A stretch of DNA of 64,000 bases, taken from the NCBI GenBank assembly GCA_929200315.1, contig CAKMZB010000004.1, positions 133,726 to 197,725 of the forward strand. Reading direction: 5' to 3'. The position numbers and the translations under genes are program-made. This document shows, piece by piece, positions 43,383 to 53,473 of the stretch (position 1 is its first letter; each line of letters opens with the position of its first letter). The notes under the pieces are model-generated. The model did no database searches. It saw only the letters and a program-made list of their open reading frames with translations, and was not told where the DNA came from. The stretch is from an uncultured Alphaproteobacteria bacterium. GTDB lineage: Bacteria; Pseudomonadota; Alphaproteobacteria; Rhizobiales; Rhizobiaceae.

Positions 43383-44753
43383 GTGGCAGCTGGTTTGGCT
43401 TTGCGGCTAACACCGCGCGTTGCTCAAGGGCAGCGTCAGGCAGTGACCATGACGCCGCAATTGAGCCAGGCAATCAAGCTGCTGGCCATGTCCAATGCCG
43501 AACTTTCTGTCTTTATTGAGGAGCAGATTGAGCGCAACCCGCTGCTTGATCGTGCACCCGAAGCACCGCGCAGCACGGGTTCTGCTGGTATCGCCGACAT
43601 CTCCGATATTTCCGACAATCGCATTGCACCGGTCTCGCTGGCCGAGCATCTGCGCAGTCAATTAGCGATCCTGCCACTGGAGGCGGACCTTGCGCGCGCA
43701 GCCCTGCATATCATCGCCGCCCTCGGCCCCTGCGGCTATTTGCGCGATGATGTTGCCGACATGGCTGAGGAACTCACCACCAAACCTACCCGCATCGAAG
43801 CTGCCCTCGCGGTCGTTCAGACACTGGAGCCTGCAGGAATCGCGGCACGGAACCTCACCGAATGCCTCGCCCTCCAGCTCAAGGCGCGCAATCGCTTTGA
43901 CCCGGCAATCGAGATTGTGCTCTCCAATCTCGACCGTCTGGCGGATCGTGATTTCACAGCGTTGAAGCGCCTCACAGGGCTTGGCGAAGCAGACCTTCTG
44001 GACGCTCTCACCGACATCCGCGCCTGCGACCCTAAACCCGGGACCGCCTTTAGCGGTGAGGAAACCGCGACCATCCATGCCGATGTTCACATCACCCAAA
44101 ACGCCGCTGGTGAATGGGACATTCGCCTTGACGACGAAACCCTGCCCAAGGTGCTGATCGACCACACCTATGCGACGACCCTTTCGCCGGAGGGCAATGG
44201 CGCAGCGGCAAAGGAAGCGCGCAATTTCACGCAAGGGCTGATGGATGAGGCCAATTGGCTGACCCGCAGCCTTGACCAGCGCGCCCGCACAATTTTGACC
44301 GTGGTCACGGAGATCGCTAGGCAACAGACCGCATTTCTCCATCACGGCGTTCAACAGCTGCGCCCGCTGACGCTGCAACAGGTGGCGGATGCGATCGGCA
44401 TGCACGAATCCACCGTCAGCCGCGTGACCTCCAACAAATATGTCGCAACTCCGCGCGGGCTTTTTGAGCTGAAGTTCTTCTTTACCTCCACCATCAACGC
44501 GGCATCGGGCGAGGCGCATTCGTCGCAATCGGTGAAGGAGCACATCCGGGCGCTGATCGCGGCAGAGACGCCCAAAGGCGTCTACAGCGACGATGGTCTG
44601 GTCGAAGCGCTCAGGGCAGAAAATATCGATATTGCCCGCCGAACGGTCGCAAAATACCGTGAGGCGATGCAGATTCCATCCTCCGTGCAGCGCAAACGCG
44701 AAAAACGCGCTGCCGCTAAAGCTGCATCCCAGGAAACAGTTGAAGCTGCATAA
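43383..44753 (+). CDS. rpoN: RNA polymerase sigma-54 factor RpoN
   Basis: A 456-residue sigma-54. Region I is Gln-rich (RQAVTMTPQLSQAIKLLAMSNAEL), followed by an acidic linker, the core-binding domain (about residues 90-280), a helix-turn-helix (TLQQVADAIGMHESTVSRVTS) and the RpoN box ARRTVAKYREAM near residue 430. It directs transcription of nitrogen, carbon and other genes that need enhancer-binding activators. The GTG at 43383 is chosen because AGGGG lies 6-7 nt before it; an in-frame TTG at 43359 has no comparable signal. It follows lptB and precedes hpf and ptsN, the usual arrangement. Confidence 0.95.
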   Translation: MAAGLALRLTPRVAQGQRQAVTMTPQLSQAIKLLAMSNAELSVFIEEQIERNPLLDRAPEAPRSTGSAGIADISDISDNRIAPVSLAEHLRSQLAILPLEADLARAALHIIAALGPCGYLRDDVADMAEELTTKPTRIEAALAVVQTLEPAGIAARNLTECLALQLKARNRFDPAIEIVLSNLDRLADRDFTALKRLTGLGEADLLDALTDIRACDPKPGTAFSGEETATIHADVHITQNAAGEWDIRLDDETLPKVLIDHTYATTLSPEGNGAAAKEARNFTQGLMDEANWLTRSLDQRARTILTVVTEIARQQTAFLHHGVQQLRPLTLQQVADAIGMHESTVSRVTSNKYVATPRGLFELKFFFTSTINAASGEAHSSQSVKEHIRALIAAETPKGVYSDDGLVEALRAENIDIARRTVAKYREAMQIPSSVQRKREKRAAAKAASQETVEAA

Positions 44754-44787
44754 TTCGCCGCATTTGCAGTGCATTGTTTAACACGCA

Positions 44788-44816
44788 TTGACTTGGCCGC
44801 CCCATCACCATATCCC
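44788..44816 (+). promoter_or_regulatory. Putative promoter upstream of hpf
   Basis: TTGACT (44788-44793) and TATCCC (44811-44816) are separated by 17 bp, in the 225-bp gap between rpoN and hpf. It points toward hpf, leaving a leader of about 155 nt. The rest of the gap shows nothing I can interpret apart from the hpf ribosome binding site AGGAG at 44968-44972. Confidence 0.45.
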
Positions 44817-44978
44817 GCGCCAGCCTGTTGGCTCGATTAGCCCACAGGCCTCAAATTTGGGGACCGAACCGCGCGTCAACCCCTTTATCCGCTGATGGTG
44901 GCAGTCTATCCTCGTTGAACCGAACCCGGGCCACCAGGCACTCCGGGCGGTGTTGGCATTTTCAAACAGGAGTGGTCC

Positions 44979-45560
44979 ATGACGCTACGCATCTCAGGCA
45001 AGCACATGGATGTGGGCGAAGCGCTCACTACACGTATCGAAGAGCGTATTACGGACGCTGTGGAAAAATATTTCGGCCACGGTTTTTCCGGCCGGGTAAC
45101 GCTTGAGAAGGATGGTGCCTTCTTCAATGCCGATTGTATGATCCACTTGGATTCCGGCGTTGTGCTGCAGGCCTCTGCCCGCGGCACGGAGCCGACAACG
45201 AGCTTTGATCAGGCCGCCGAACGGGTTGAAAAGCGCCTGCGCCGTTACACACGCAAGCTAAAAAGCCGCAAACCCGTGGGCAACAAAGCCGCCGCCTATG
45301 ACCTGCCTTATTCCGTCATGGGTCTTCCGCCGGAAGATGAAGAGGTGAGCGAGGATTTTGCACCCGCAGTGATCGCCGAAAGCACCCAGCAGGTGGAATC
45401 TTCCTCCGTTGCTGAAGCGGTGATGCAGCTGGAATTGATGGACGAGCCCGTCCACGTCTTCCGCAATGCCGGATCCGGCGCTGTGAACGTCGTTTATCGC
45501 CGTGCGGACGGCAATGTTGGCTGGATTGATCCGGCCACCGTTTCAGGCGGTTCGAACTAG
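44979..45560 (+). CDS. hpf: Ribosome hibernation promoting factor HPF, long form
   Basis: A 193-residue long-form HPF/RaiA. The N-terminal S30AE domain (about residues 1-100) is MTLRISGKHMDVGEALTTRI to RRYTRKLKSRK; after an acidic linker the C-terminal dimerisation domain (about 130-190) contains VMQLELMDEPVHVFRNAGSG and VVYRRADGNVGWIDP. The long form joins two ribosomes as inactive 100S particles in stationary phase. The ribosome binding site AGGAG is 6 nt from the ATG. ptsN follows after 5 bp. Confidence 0.95.
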   Translation: MTLRISGKHMDVGEALTTRIEERITDAVEKYFGHGFSGRVTLEKDGAFFNADCMIHLDSGVVLQASARGTEPTTSFDQAAERVEKRLRRYTRKLKSRKPVGNKAAAYDLPYSVMGLPPEDEEVSEDFAPAVIAESTQQVESSSVAEAVMQLELMDEPVHVFRNAGSGAVNVVYRRADGNVGWIDPATVSGGSN

Positions 45561-45565
45561 CTCAC

Positions 45566-46030
45566 ATGGACCTTCAGGACATCATTCAGCCGAAGGCTGT
45601 GCTGCCGTATTTGCGGGCGAGCTCCAAGAAACAGGTTCTTCAGGAAGTCGCCACTACCGGCGCGGAGCTGACAGACCTTGATGGGCGCATGATTTTTGAC
45701 ACGCTGTTGCAGCGTGAGCGCCTTGGCTCAACGGGCGTCGGCCATGGTGTCGCCATTCCCCACGGCAAATTTGCAGAGCTTCCGCAGATCACCGGCGTCT
45801 TTGCCCGCCTTGCAAAGCCGGTGCCGTTCGACGCGATGGACGACATGCCTGTCGACATCATTTTTGCGCTGCTCGCACCGGAAGGGTCCGGCGCGGATCA
45901 TCTCAAAGCCCTGTCAAAAATCGCCCGCCTCCTGCGCGATGAACAGACCGTTGCCCGTCTGCGCGCAGTACCAGAGGGGGAAGACCTCTTCAGCGCTCTG
46001 ACCCTGACCGCGCAGGATCAAGCTGCCTAA
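45566..46030 (+). CDS. ptsN: Nitrogen regulatory phosphotransferase EIIA-Ntr (PtsN)
   Basis: A 154-residue EIIA-Ntr protein of the regulatory nitrogen PTS. The phosphorylated His is in HGVAIPHGKFAEL (about residue 66); LDGRMIFDTLLQRERLGSTG is the conserved segment before it. PtsN accepts phosphate from NPr and regulates potassium, nitrogen and stringent-response functions rather than sugar uptake. It is probably cotranscribed with hpf. It converges on the DUF1150 gene with a 6-bp gap. Confidence 0.95.
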   Translation: MDLQDIIQPKAVLPYLRASSKKQVLQEVATTGAELTDLDGRMIFDTLLQRERLGSTGVGHGVAIPHGKFAELPQITGVFARLAKPVPFDAMDDMPVDIIFALLAPEGSGADHLKALSKIARLLRDEQTVARLRAVPEGEDLFSALTLTAQDQAA

Positions 46031-46036
46031 CGCATA

Positions 46037-46294
46037 TCAGTGCCGCGCAAGCGGCATGAGATCCAGCTCATCTGCATTGTCCAACAGAGCTTGCCGCTCA
46101 TCTGCGAGCGCCAGCGGTTCACCGTCTGCGCCAAACAGGCCCCAAAGGTCGAGGCCGGAGGGAAGTTGCGGGTTTTGCGGAAATTTGGCGTTCATTTCAT
46201 CGGATTGAACCGGACGCATATAGGCAAAGGCCTGTTTGCCAAAAGAAGCAAATTCCGCCGGGGTAGAGCCAAAAGTGATGCGTTTGTTCGTCAT
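46037..46294 (-). CDS. DUF1150 family protein
   Basis: An 85-residue acidic protein with AEFASFGKQAFAYMRPVQSDEM and LPSGLDLWGLFGADGEPLALADERQALLDNADE, the conserved DUF1150 pattern of alphaproteobacteria. The function is unknown. In many relatives it stands next to a small heat-shock protein gene; here it is alone between ptsN and the MscS gene. It is divergent from the MscS gene. Confidence 0.88.
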   Translation of the reverse strand: MTNKRITFGSTPAEFASFGKQAFAYMRPVQSDEMNAKFPQNPQLPSGLDLWGLFGADGEPLALADERQALLDNADELDLMPLARH

Positions 46295-46423
46295 GGGAGC
46301 ACCTTGGGGTTGCTCGCGGAAGGCCGCGTCTTTCCTTTAACGTAGGTCGTGGGAGCCACTGTTCAACGCCGAGCGTGTCGCGCGCCAGTTTACATCCCCC
46401 CTCGCCTTCGCCATGGATTTAAC

Positions 46424-48070
46424 ATGCAAGCGCTCCCCCGCCTTCTTCTGCTCTGCTTAGCCCTGGTATTCACCGCGCCAGTGGCGCTTGTGATTGCTGT
46501 GCCTCCGGCACAGGCACAATTGCTTGGCGTGGGCGGGAGTGAAGAACAGACCAAGCCTGCTCCCACAGACCCGTTCAACCGCACCACACCTCGCGGCACG
46601 GTACAGGGCTATATCGACGCCATGGCTGCCAAAGACCCAGACAGGGCGGCGCGTTACTTGGACAGCAATGAGAACGAATTCCGCAAGCGCATCCTCGCCA
46701 ACCAGCTGCGCCTGCTGCTCGACCGCAACGGTAAACTCCTTCCAACGGTAGAGATTGACCACACGCCCAACGGCAATCTGAACGACGGGCTCGATGCTGA
46801 TGTCGACAGGGTCGGGACGCTCGGCAGCGGCGACAATACCGTCCCACTTCTGCTAACGCGCAAGAAGGTGGACGGTGTAGATGTGTGGCTTTTTGCGCCG
46901 CAATCCCTCGACGCCGTCCAGAAGCTGTTACGCAGCTCCAAGGTGAGCCTCGTTGAGCAATATGTGCCGGAATATCTCTCCGACTATTACCTCTTTGGCG
47001 TCACAGCCGGGAACTGGCTGGCCGTGGTGGTGCTTTTCGCTGTTTCGCTCCTCACCGGATACCTCGTTGCACTCATCATCTCCTGGGTGGCCTCAACGCT
47101 TTGGATGCGCACCGGGCATGACCGCTCGGCAGCGGATTTGCGGCGTGCGCGTTGGCCTTTGGGGCTGCTCTTGTCAAACATCTGGTTCAAGGCCGGGGCC
47201 GTTTCCGTCGGCATATCCGTTATTGCGCGGGAATATGCATTCCGCCTGATCGACATTGGGTCGGTCATCGCCCTCGTCTGGTTGATCTTTGTCATCACCC
47301 GCGCGGTGAGCCATGCGGTCCTGCGTCAAATGTCCCGTCGGGCGCAGACTTCAGCGATTTCGGCAGCCAAGTTGCTTACCCGCATCATAAACGCAGTTGC
47401 CGTGCTAATCGGCGCTGTATTGGTGCTGGATATTCTGGGATTCGACGTCACAACCGGCCTTGCCGCACTTGGGATTGGCGGTATTGCGCTGGCGCTCGGT
47501 GCGCAGAAAACCATCGAAAATCTCGTCGGCTCCGTCATGCTGGTGGTGGACCAACCGATCCGCGTTGGCGACTTTTGCCAGTTTGAGGGCGCGCTCGGCA
47601 CAGTGGAAGACATTGGTATCCGTTCCACCCGCGTGCGCACCCTTGAACGCACATTGGTGACAATACCCAACGGCTCCTTCTCCTCCATGCAGATCGAGAA
47701 TTATACGTTGCGAGAGAAATACCTCTTCCGCCATAAGCTGGGTGCGCGGTATGAGACCAACGCCAAGGCCATTCGAGCCGTTAAGAAAGCCATTTTCGAC
47801 TATCTTGCCGAACACCCCAACATTGAGGGGGAAGAGCCCGGCGTGCGGTTTATCGAGTTGGGGTCGGACAATCTTACCCTTGAGGTTTTTGCCTACGTCC
47901 TGGCACCGGACGTTCCCGCCTTCTTTGAGATCCAAAGCGAACTTCTTCTTGGCCTCATGGAGGTCTTTGAGAAGAAAGGCGTAGATTTCGCCTTCCCCTC
48001 CCAGACCGTTTATCTTGCCCGCGACAACGCTGTCCCCATCGCCCCCGAGCCGGGCAAAGGCAGCGCCTAG
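46424..48070 (+). CDS. MscS family mechanosensitive channel
   Basis: A 548-residue MscS-like channel. A signal peptide (about residues 1-30, ending PAQAQ) is followed by a periplasmic domain (about 30-190), several membrane helices (about 200-350) and the MscS core: [43 protein letters not shown] (residues about 325-370) and [36 protein letters not shown]. It releases solutes under osmotic downshock. The ATG at 46424 gives the clean signal peptide; 46349 would add 25 residues. Its TAG overlaps the glcB stop in CTAG. Confidence 0.9.
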   Translation: MQALPRLLLLCLALVFTAPVALVIAVPPAQAQLLGVGGSEEQTKPAPTDPFNRTTPRGTVQGYIDAMAAKDPDRAARYLDSNENEFRKRILANQLRLLLDRNGKLLPTVEIDHTPNGNLNDGLDADVDRVGTLGSGDNTVPLLLTRKKVDGVDVWLFAPQSLDAVQKLLRSSKVSLVEQYVPEYLSDYYLFGVTAGNWLAVVVLFAVSLLTGYLVALIISWVASTLWMRTGHDRSAADLRRARWPLGLLLSNIWFKAGAVSVGISVIAREYAFRLIDIGSVIALVWLIFVITRAVSHAVLRQMSRRAQTSAISAAKLLTRIINAVAVLIGAVLVLDILGFDVTTGLAALGIGGIALALGAQKTIENLVGSVMLVVDQPIRVGDFCQFEGALGTVEDIGIRSTRVRTLERTLVTIPNGSFSSMQIENYTLREKYLFRHKLGARYETNAKAIRAVKKAIFDYLAEHPNIEGEEPGVRFIELGSDNLTLEVFAYVLAPDVPAFFEIQSELLLGLMEVFEKKGVDFAFPSQTVYLARDNAVPIAPEPGKGSA

Positions 48071-50250
48071 GCAGCCGCCTTCTTTTCCAACCGTCGAGCG
48101 TGAAGCACCGGCTCTGTGTAACCGGACGGTTGCTCGCGCCCCTTCAGCACCAGATCGAGCGCTGCCTGGAAGGCGATGGACTTGTCGAAGTTCGGGGCCA
48201 TCGGTTCATAAACGGGGTCTCCGGCATTCTGCCCATCCACGACCTTCGCCATCTTCTTCATGGTGGCGATGATCTGATCTTCTTCAACCACACCATGGCG
48301 CAGCCAATTGGCCATGTGCTGGGATGAAATGCGCAAAGTCGCACGATCTTCCATCAAGCCAACATCGTTGATGTCCGGCACTTTGGAGCAACCAACGCCC
48401 TGGTCCACCCAGCGCACGACATAGCCCAAAATCCCCTGCGCATTGTTGTCGAGTTCGGCCTGAATATCCTCATCGCTCCAGTTCGGGCGTGTCGCCACAG
48501 GGACCGAGAGAATGTCATCCAAAGAGGCACGGTCGCGCTTCGACAATTCATCCTGCACCGCATGGACATCAACGCTATGGTAGTGCGTCGCATGGAGCGT
48601 TGCAGCGGTGGGGGACGGCACCCATGCAGTGTTCGCGCCGGCTTTCGGGTGGCCGATCTTTTGCTCCAGCATGGCTGCCATCAGGTCCGGCATGGCCCAC
48701 ATGCCCTTACCGATCTGCGCACGGCCTGCGAGGCCGCATTCAAGGCCGATATCGACGTTCCAGTCTTCGTAAGCCGCGATCCAATTGGAGGCCTTCATAT
48801 CCGCTTTGCGGATCATCGGTCCCGCTTCCATCGACGTGTGCATCTCGTCCCCGGTGCGGTCGAGAAAGCCAGTGTTGATGAAAACGACACGGTTCTTGGC
48901 GGCGCGGATGCACTCTTTCAGGTTCACCGTTGTGCGGCGTTCCTCGTCCATAATACCGAGCTTGATCGTACAGCGCTCAATACCGAGCGCATCCTCAACG
49001 CTAGCGGACATTTCATTGGCAAAGGCCACCTCTTCCGGCCCGTGCATCTTGGGCTTCACGACATAAATCGAACCCTTCGCGGAATTCTCGCGACGTCCCT
49101 CCAGGCCCGGACGGCCAACATCATGAGTGGAGATGGTTGCGGTGATCATCGCGTCCATCAGCCCTTCGGGAATTTCGCTCCCATCTTTCAGCAGGATCGC
49201 CGGGTTGGTCATGAGGTGCCCGACATTGCGGGTTAGCATAAGCACTTGCGCTTTCAGCTCCATACCGTTGCCGTCTGCGCCAATATAAGGGCGCGCCGGG
49301 TTGAGGCGGCGGGTCATGGTCTTACCGCCCTTCTCCAGCGTCTCTTCCAGATCACCCTTCATGAGGCCAAGCCAGTTGCGGTAGGCGACGACCTTATCCT
49401 CGGCATCGACGGCAGCGATGGAATCTTCGTTGTCCATGATGCTGGTGAGCGCTGATTCCAGCACAATGTCGCAAATACACGCCTTATCGGTGGAACCGAC
49501 CGGGTGACTCGCGTCGACCTGGATGTCGATATGCAGGCCGTTATGGGTAAGCAAAACAGAAGATGGTGCATTGGCTGCACCTCTGTGGCCCTTAAAAGCG
49601 GATGCGTCGGCAAGGCCGGTTTCAGACCCATTGGCCATGGAAACGGTGACGCTGCCAGGATTGATGGTGAAACCGGCAATATCGGCCCAGGAGCCTTGCG
49701 CCAGTGGTACGGAGCGGTTGAGAAAATCACGTCCCCAGGCAATCACCTTGTCGCCGCGCGCCTTGTTGTAACCCTTACCTTTTTCAGCACCACCCTCATC
49801 AGAAATTGCGTCGGTGCCGTAGAGGGCATCATAGAGCGATCCCCAACGGGCATTGGCAGCGTTCAACGCATAACGGGCATTCATCACGGGAACGACAAGC
49901 TGCGGACCTGCAATATCTGCGATCTCCGGATCAACATTTGATGTCTCGACGGAAAAAGCCTCGCCCTCCGGCACGATGTAGCCAATCTCTCTCAGGAAGG
50001 ACTTGTACCCTTCCATATCGGAAAGCCCGCCGGGATTTGCGCGGTGCCACCCGTCGATCTGCTGCTGCATCTCTTCGCGTTTGGCGAGAAGTGCTGCGTT
50101 TTTGGGTGCAAGATCATGCACCATGCGGCCGAACGCATCGAAATAGGCTCCCGCCTCAAGTCCCGTTCCGGGAAGCACCTCTTCCACGATGAAGGTGTGC
50201 AATTCCTTTGCGATGGCCAGGCCACCGGCTTCAATACGATCTGCGGACAT
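48067..50250 (-). CDS. glcB: Malate synthase G
   Basis: A 727-residue malate synthase G, the usual length, which condenses glyoxylate with acetyl-CoA to make malate. The conserved block [15 protein letters not shown], the segment [46 protein letters not shown], and the late [17 protein letters not shown] are diagnostic. It serves growth on acetate, fatty acids or glycolate. No isocitrate lyase gene is in the window. It is divergent from the antiporter gene with 132 bp between. Confidence 0.96.
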   Translation of the reverse strand: MSADRIEAGGLAIAKELHTFIVEEVLPGTGLEAGAYFDAFGRMVHDLAPKNAALLAKREEMQQQIDGWHRANPGGLSDMEGYKSFLREIGYIVPEGEAFSVETSNVDPEIADIAGPQLVVPVMNARYALNAANARWGSLYDALYGTDAISDEGGAEKGKGYNKARGDKVIAWGRDFLNRSVPLAQGSWADIAGFTINPGSVTVSMANGSETGLADASAFKGHRGAANAPSSVLLTHNGLHIDIQVDASHPVGSTDKACICDIVLESALTSIMDNEDSIAAVDAEDKVVAYRNWLGLMKGDLEETLEKGGKTMTRRLNPARPYIGADGNGMELKAQVLMLTRNVGHLMTNPAILLKDGSEIPEGLMDAMITATISTHDVGRPGLEGRRENSAKGSIYVVKPKMHGPEEVAFANEMSASVEDALGIERCTIKLGIMDEERRTTVNLKECIRAAKNRVVFINTGFLDRTGDEMHTSMEAGPMIRKADMKASNWIAAYEDWNVDIGLECGLAGRAQIGKGMWAMPDLMAAMLEQKIGHPKAGANTAWVPSPTAATLHATHYHSVDVHAVQDELSKRDRASLDDILSVPVATRPNWSDEDIQAELDNNAQGILGYVVRWVDQGVGCSKVPDINDVGLMEDRATLRISSQHMANWLRHGVVEEDQIIATMKKMAKVVDGQNAGDPVYEPMAPNFDKSIAFQAALDLVLKGREQPSGYTEPVLHARRLEKKAAA

Positions 50251-50382
50251 GAGTTTTTCCCAAGCAAGCTATTGTTGCATGGGATGGCCCGTTTGCTTCA
50301 CTGTGTCCAGCAGGGAACGAGCCGCCATGGCGGACGTTTTCTCAAGCAATGTTGACGTATTTTCACAGAACGGAGTTCGGCC

Positions 50383-52236
50383 ATGACAGGCTTGCTGTTC
50401 AAGATGGCCGCAATTGGCCTTGCCGGGATCGGCGCGCAGTGGGCCGCATGGTGGCTGCGTGTTCCCGCCATCGCGCTTTTGCTCATCGCCGGTATCATCC
50501 TTGGCCCCGTTACTGGCTATGTGAACCCGTATGAAGAATTCGGTGACGTCTATAAGCCAGCCGTGGCACTGGCTGTTGCCATCATCCTGTTTGAAGGCGG
50601 GCTAACGCTCAATTTCTCCGAGATTAAGGAGACCGGTCGCGGAGTGCTGCGCATCGTCATAGCCGCAGGGCCTTTGGTCTGGCTGTTCTCCACCCTCGCC
50701 GCCCACTATGCCGCCGGCCTTTCCTGGCCCGCAGCCGCCGTGCTGGGTGCAATCCTGGTGGTGACAGGGCCGACGGTGATCATACCGCTTTTGCGCAACG
50801 CGCAACTCTCCCAGCGCCCAGCCTCGCTGCTGAGGTGGGAGGCCATCGTGAATGATCCGATCGGCGCGCTCTTCGCCGTCATCGCCTTTGAAGTCTATCT
50901 CGTCCTTTACGGCGAGCACACATTTGGCGGCTTTGCCATCACCTTCATCGTCGCGGCAGTAGTTGCCGTCGGTGGCGGTTATCTCGGCGGCAAAGGGTTG
51001 GCCTGGATCTTTCAAAACGGGCGCGTGCCTGATTTTCTGAAGGCCCCGGTTTTGCTCATCGCTGTGTTGTTGGCCTATGCGATTTCCGATGCCGTGCTGG
51101 AGGAATCCGGTCTCCTCACCGTCACCGTCATGGGCATCACCATGGCCAACAGCCGCATGGCGAGCCTGGCGGAACTGCGCCGTTTCAAGGAGACGGTTAC
51201 GATCCTTCTCGTCTCCGGCCTCTTCATTATGCTCACCGCATCGCTCCAGCCGGAAACTTTCGCCCAGCTTGGCTGGGGAACAGTAATCTTTGTCGCGCTG
51301 GTCCTTTTTTTCGTGCGGCCTTTCGCAATCTTCATCGCGACGATCGGCGCCGGGTTGTCCTACAAGGAAAGACTGCTCATCTCCTGGATCGCGCCCCGCG
51401 GCATCGTCGCCGTCGCGGTGTCAGGACTGTTCGGCCAAGCATTGGTGGAAAACGGTGTTGCCGACGGTGCGCAGCTCACAGCACTTGCCTTTGCCGTGGT
51501 GGCGGCAACGATCCTGCTTCACGGATTTTCGCTCAAGCCCCTTGCCGGGCGCCTTGGCCTTAAATCCGCTGAACGCCCGGGCATCCTGCTCATCGGCGGC
51601 TCATCTTTTGCCGATGCTCTTGCTGAAAAACTGTTGGAGCTGAACCTTCCGATCCTCGTTGCCGACAGCAATTACAAACATTTGCGCAAAGCGAAGATGG
51701 CCGATGTGCCGGTTTATTTCGGCGAAGTTCTGTCGGAACAGGCGCATCATGACATTACACTCAACCGCTACAGCCATCTCGTCGCTCTGACCGACAATGA
51801 CGCCTACAATTCCCTCGTCTGCACCGAGTTTGGCCCGGAGCTTGGCCGCAACAAAGTGTTTCAGATCGGGCAGCGCAAAGAGGATGATGAAGATCGCAAA
51901 GCCTTCAATTTCACCCTTGGCGGCCGACCACTCTTTCGCCAGCCGCGGGAATTGTCCGATCTGCGCACAGAGCTTTGGCGAGGCTGGAGCTTCAGTGTCA
52001 CCAAACTGACGGAGGAATATTCCTTCAAGCACTATATGGAGGCCCGCCCGGACAACACAGCATTGCTGCTCTGGGTCAAACCAAACGAGAATATCGTCTT
52101 CCGCATGGAAAACCGTGAAACTGAACCAGGTCCTGGCGACACGCTCCTTGCTTTCGGCCCGCCGGGAACGGGCGATGTTGCACGGGAAAATGACAAACCG
52201 CGCAGCGAAGAACCGCCAGAGCCGGACACGGACTAG
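50383..52236 (+). CDS. Cation/proton antiporter with C-terminal regulatory domain
   Basis: A 617-residue CPA1-type sodium (or potassium)/proton antiporter. About twelve membrane helices cover residues 1-390, including AVAIILFEGGLTLNF, VTGPTVIIPLLRN, NDPIGALFAVIAFE (the ND pair of the ion site) and ISWIAPRGIVAVAVSGLFG. A TrkA-N/RCK-like cytosolic domain follows (about 400-500, GILLIGGSSFADALAEKLLEL), then a further domain to the end that may bind a second ligand. It helps pH and ion balance. prmA follows after 32 bp. Confidence 0.9.
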   Translation: MTGLLFKMAAIGLAGIGAQWAAWWLRVPAIALLLIAGIILGPVTGYVNPYEEFGDVYKPAVALAVAIILFEGGLTLNFSEIKETGRGVLRIVIAAGPLVWLFSTLAAHYAAGLSWPAAAVLGAILVVTGPTVIIPLLRNAQLSQRPASLLRWEAIVNDPIGALFAVIAFEVYLVLYGEHTFGGFAITFIVAAVVAVGGGYLGGKGLAWIFQNGRVPDFLKAPVLLIAVLLAYAISDAVLEESGLLTVTVMGITMANSRMASLAELRRFKETVTILLVSGLFIMLTASLQPETFAQLGWGTVIFVALVLFFVRPFAIFIATIGAGLSYKERLLISWIAPRGIVAVAVSGLFGQALVENGVADGAQLTALAFAVVAATILLHGFSLKPLAGRLGLKSAERPGILLIGGSSFADALAEKLLELNLPILVADSNYKHLRKAKMADVPVYFGEVLSEQAHHDITLNRYSHLVALTDNDAYNSLVCTEFGPELGRNKVFQIGQRKEDDEDRKAFNFTLGGRPLFRQPRELSDLRTELWRGWSFSVTKLTEEYSFKHYMEARPDNTALLLWVKPNENIVFRMENRETEPGPGDTLLAFGPPGTGDVARENDKPRSEEPPEPDTD

Positions 52237-52268
52237 GCGCGGAGCGCCGCGCCCGTTAAAGCGACGCC

Positions 52269-53144
52269 ATGAAACAAATCTGCTTTGTATCCCGCGCGGA
52301 GAAGCCTGTGCTCGACGCACTTGCCCAGCGCTTTGACCCGATTGCGGAAGAAAACGGCTGGCCGGCGAGCCTGTTTGAAACCGTTCAGGATAGCGGTGAT
52401 TGGACCTATTCTATCTATGTTGGTGAAGAGGATGTCACCGAATTGCGCGCCATGCTGGCGGGCGAAGATGGCCTTAAGATCGACGAAGAACAGGTCGAGC
52501 AGATCGACTGGGTCGCGGCAACACTAGAGCAACTTGCGCCAGTGCGGGCCGGGCGCTTTCTCGTCCACGGCTCTCACGATGCTGCGCTCGCCTCTGCGGC
52601 TCCGGTGCCAGTACAGATTGATGCAGGTCTCGCCTTTGGCACAGGCCATCACGGCACGACAGCCGGGTGCTTGGACATGCTGGAGCGGGTGTTGCGGATG
52701 GAAAGCGGCAGCGGCATGCCCGCCGCGGCTCTGGATGTCGGAACAGGGTCCGGTGTGCTGGCCATTGCCTATGCCAAGGCCCTGCGCCGCCAGGTTCTGG
52801 CAAGCGACATTGACCCGGTCTGCGCTCGCGTCGCGCGGGAAAATGCGAAGATAAATGGCGTCGGCGGCTTGGTGAAAAGCATCACCGCCACCGGCTTTGG
52901 CCACCCGGCGTTTGCAAGTTTCGGCAAGGCTGATCTCGTCTTCGCCAATATTCTGGCGCGGCCTCTGGAGCGACTTTCACGAGACCTCGCCCGGCATTGC
53001 ACACCGGGGGCCTGGGTCATTTTATCGGGACTGTTGCCTCACCAGCGCGCGCGCCTCGTTGCCGCCTATCGGCGGCAAGGGCTACTGCTGGTCCACAGCC
53101 ATTATCGTGATGGCTGGCTCACACTCTTGATGAAGCGACCCTGA
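52269..53144 (+). CDS. prmA: Ribosomal protein L11 methyltransferase
   Basis: A 291-residue AdoMet methyltransferase. The N-terminal substrate-recognition domain (about residues 1-110) is followed by the methyltransferase fold: FGTGHHGTTAGCLDML, motif I LDVGTGSGVLAIAYAK, SDIDPVCARVARENAKING, and NILARPL, which is the PrmA catalytic motif (N-I-L-A-x-P-L). It trimethylates L11 lysines and the N-terminus. It converges on the DUF1127 gene with a 13-bp gap. Confidence 0.94.
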   Translation: MKQICFVSRAEKPVLDALAQRFDPIAEENGWPASLFETVQDSGDWTYSIYVGEEDVTELRAMLAGEDGLKIDEEQVEQIDWVAATLEQLAPVRAGRFLVHGSHDAALASAAPVPVQIDAGLAFGTGHHGTTAGCLDMLERVLRMESGSGMPAAALDVGTGSGVLAIAYAKALRRQVLASDIDPVCARVARENAKINGVGGLVKSITATGFGHPAFASFGKADLVFANILARPLERLSRDLARHCTPGAWVILSGLLPHQRARLVAAYRRQGLLLVHSHYRDGWLTLLMKRP

Positions 53145-53157
53145 GAGCCGCTATAGC

Positions 53158-53322
53158 CTAGAGGTAGAGAAAAGTGTTGCCGTTGGCCCGCAGGCTCTTA
53201 CGATCATAGCCGGCGCGGCGGAGCGTCTCGTCGTCCATGTTGAGAAGAGCGCTGGTCACGTAGCGCTTGGCCTGACGTTCGCGGGCAGCAATCATGCGTT
53301 CAAAAGTGGTGCGGAAGTTCAT
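53158..53322 (-). CDS. DUF1127 family small Arg-rich protein
   Basis: A 54-residue protein, MNFRTTFERMIAARERQAKR at the start, then YVTSALLNMDDETLRRAGYD and ending FLYL. It fits the DUF1127 pattern (Arg-rich helix, then a hydrophobic turn with DDETLRRAGYDR). Members of this family in alphaproteobacteria act in RNA turnover, phosphate acquisition and small-RNA biology. GAGGA lies about 8 nt before the ATG at 53320-53322, and the stop is TAG. It is easily missed by length cut-offs. Confidence 0.85.
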   Translation of the reverse strand: MNFRTTFERMIAARERQAKRYVTSALLNMDDETLRRAGYDRKSLRANGNTFLYL

Positions 53323-53473
53323 TGTGGAGATCCTCAACGGGGGTTGCCTCTGTTGGACCCAACTTAGGTGATCTTAAAAATTGAGCTATAGGCCTGTCCG
53401 CAGGGCAGCCTTGCACCTAACGCAAGGCGGATGCACTTAACGGGCAACATTTGCCGTGAAAGATTCCCCAGCC

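Noticed and set aside
44828-45106. A 92-codon plus-strand frame between rpoN and hpf
   Set aside because: It overlaps the first 128 nt of hpf out of frame and has no ribosome binding site or family; the gap is better read as an hpf leader.
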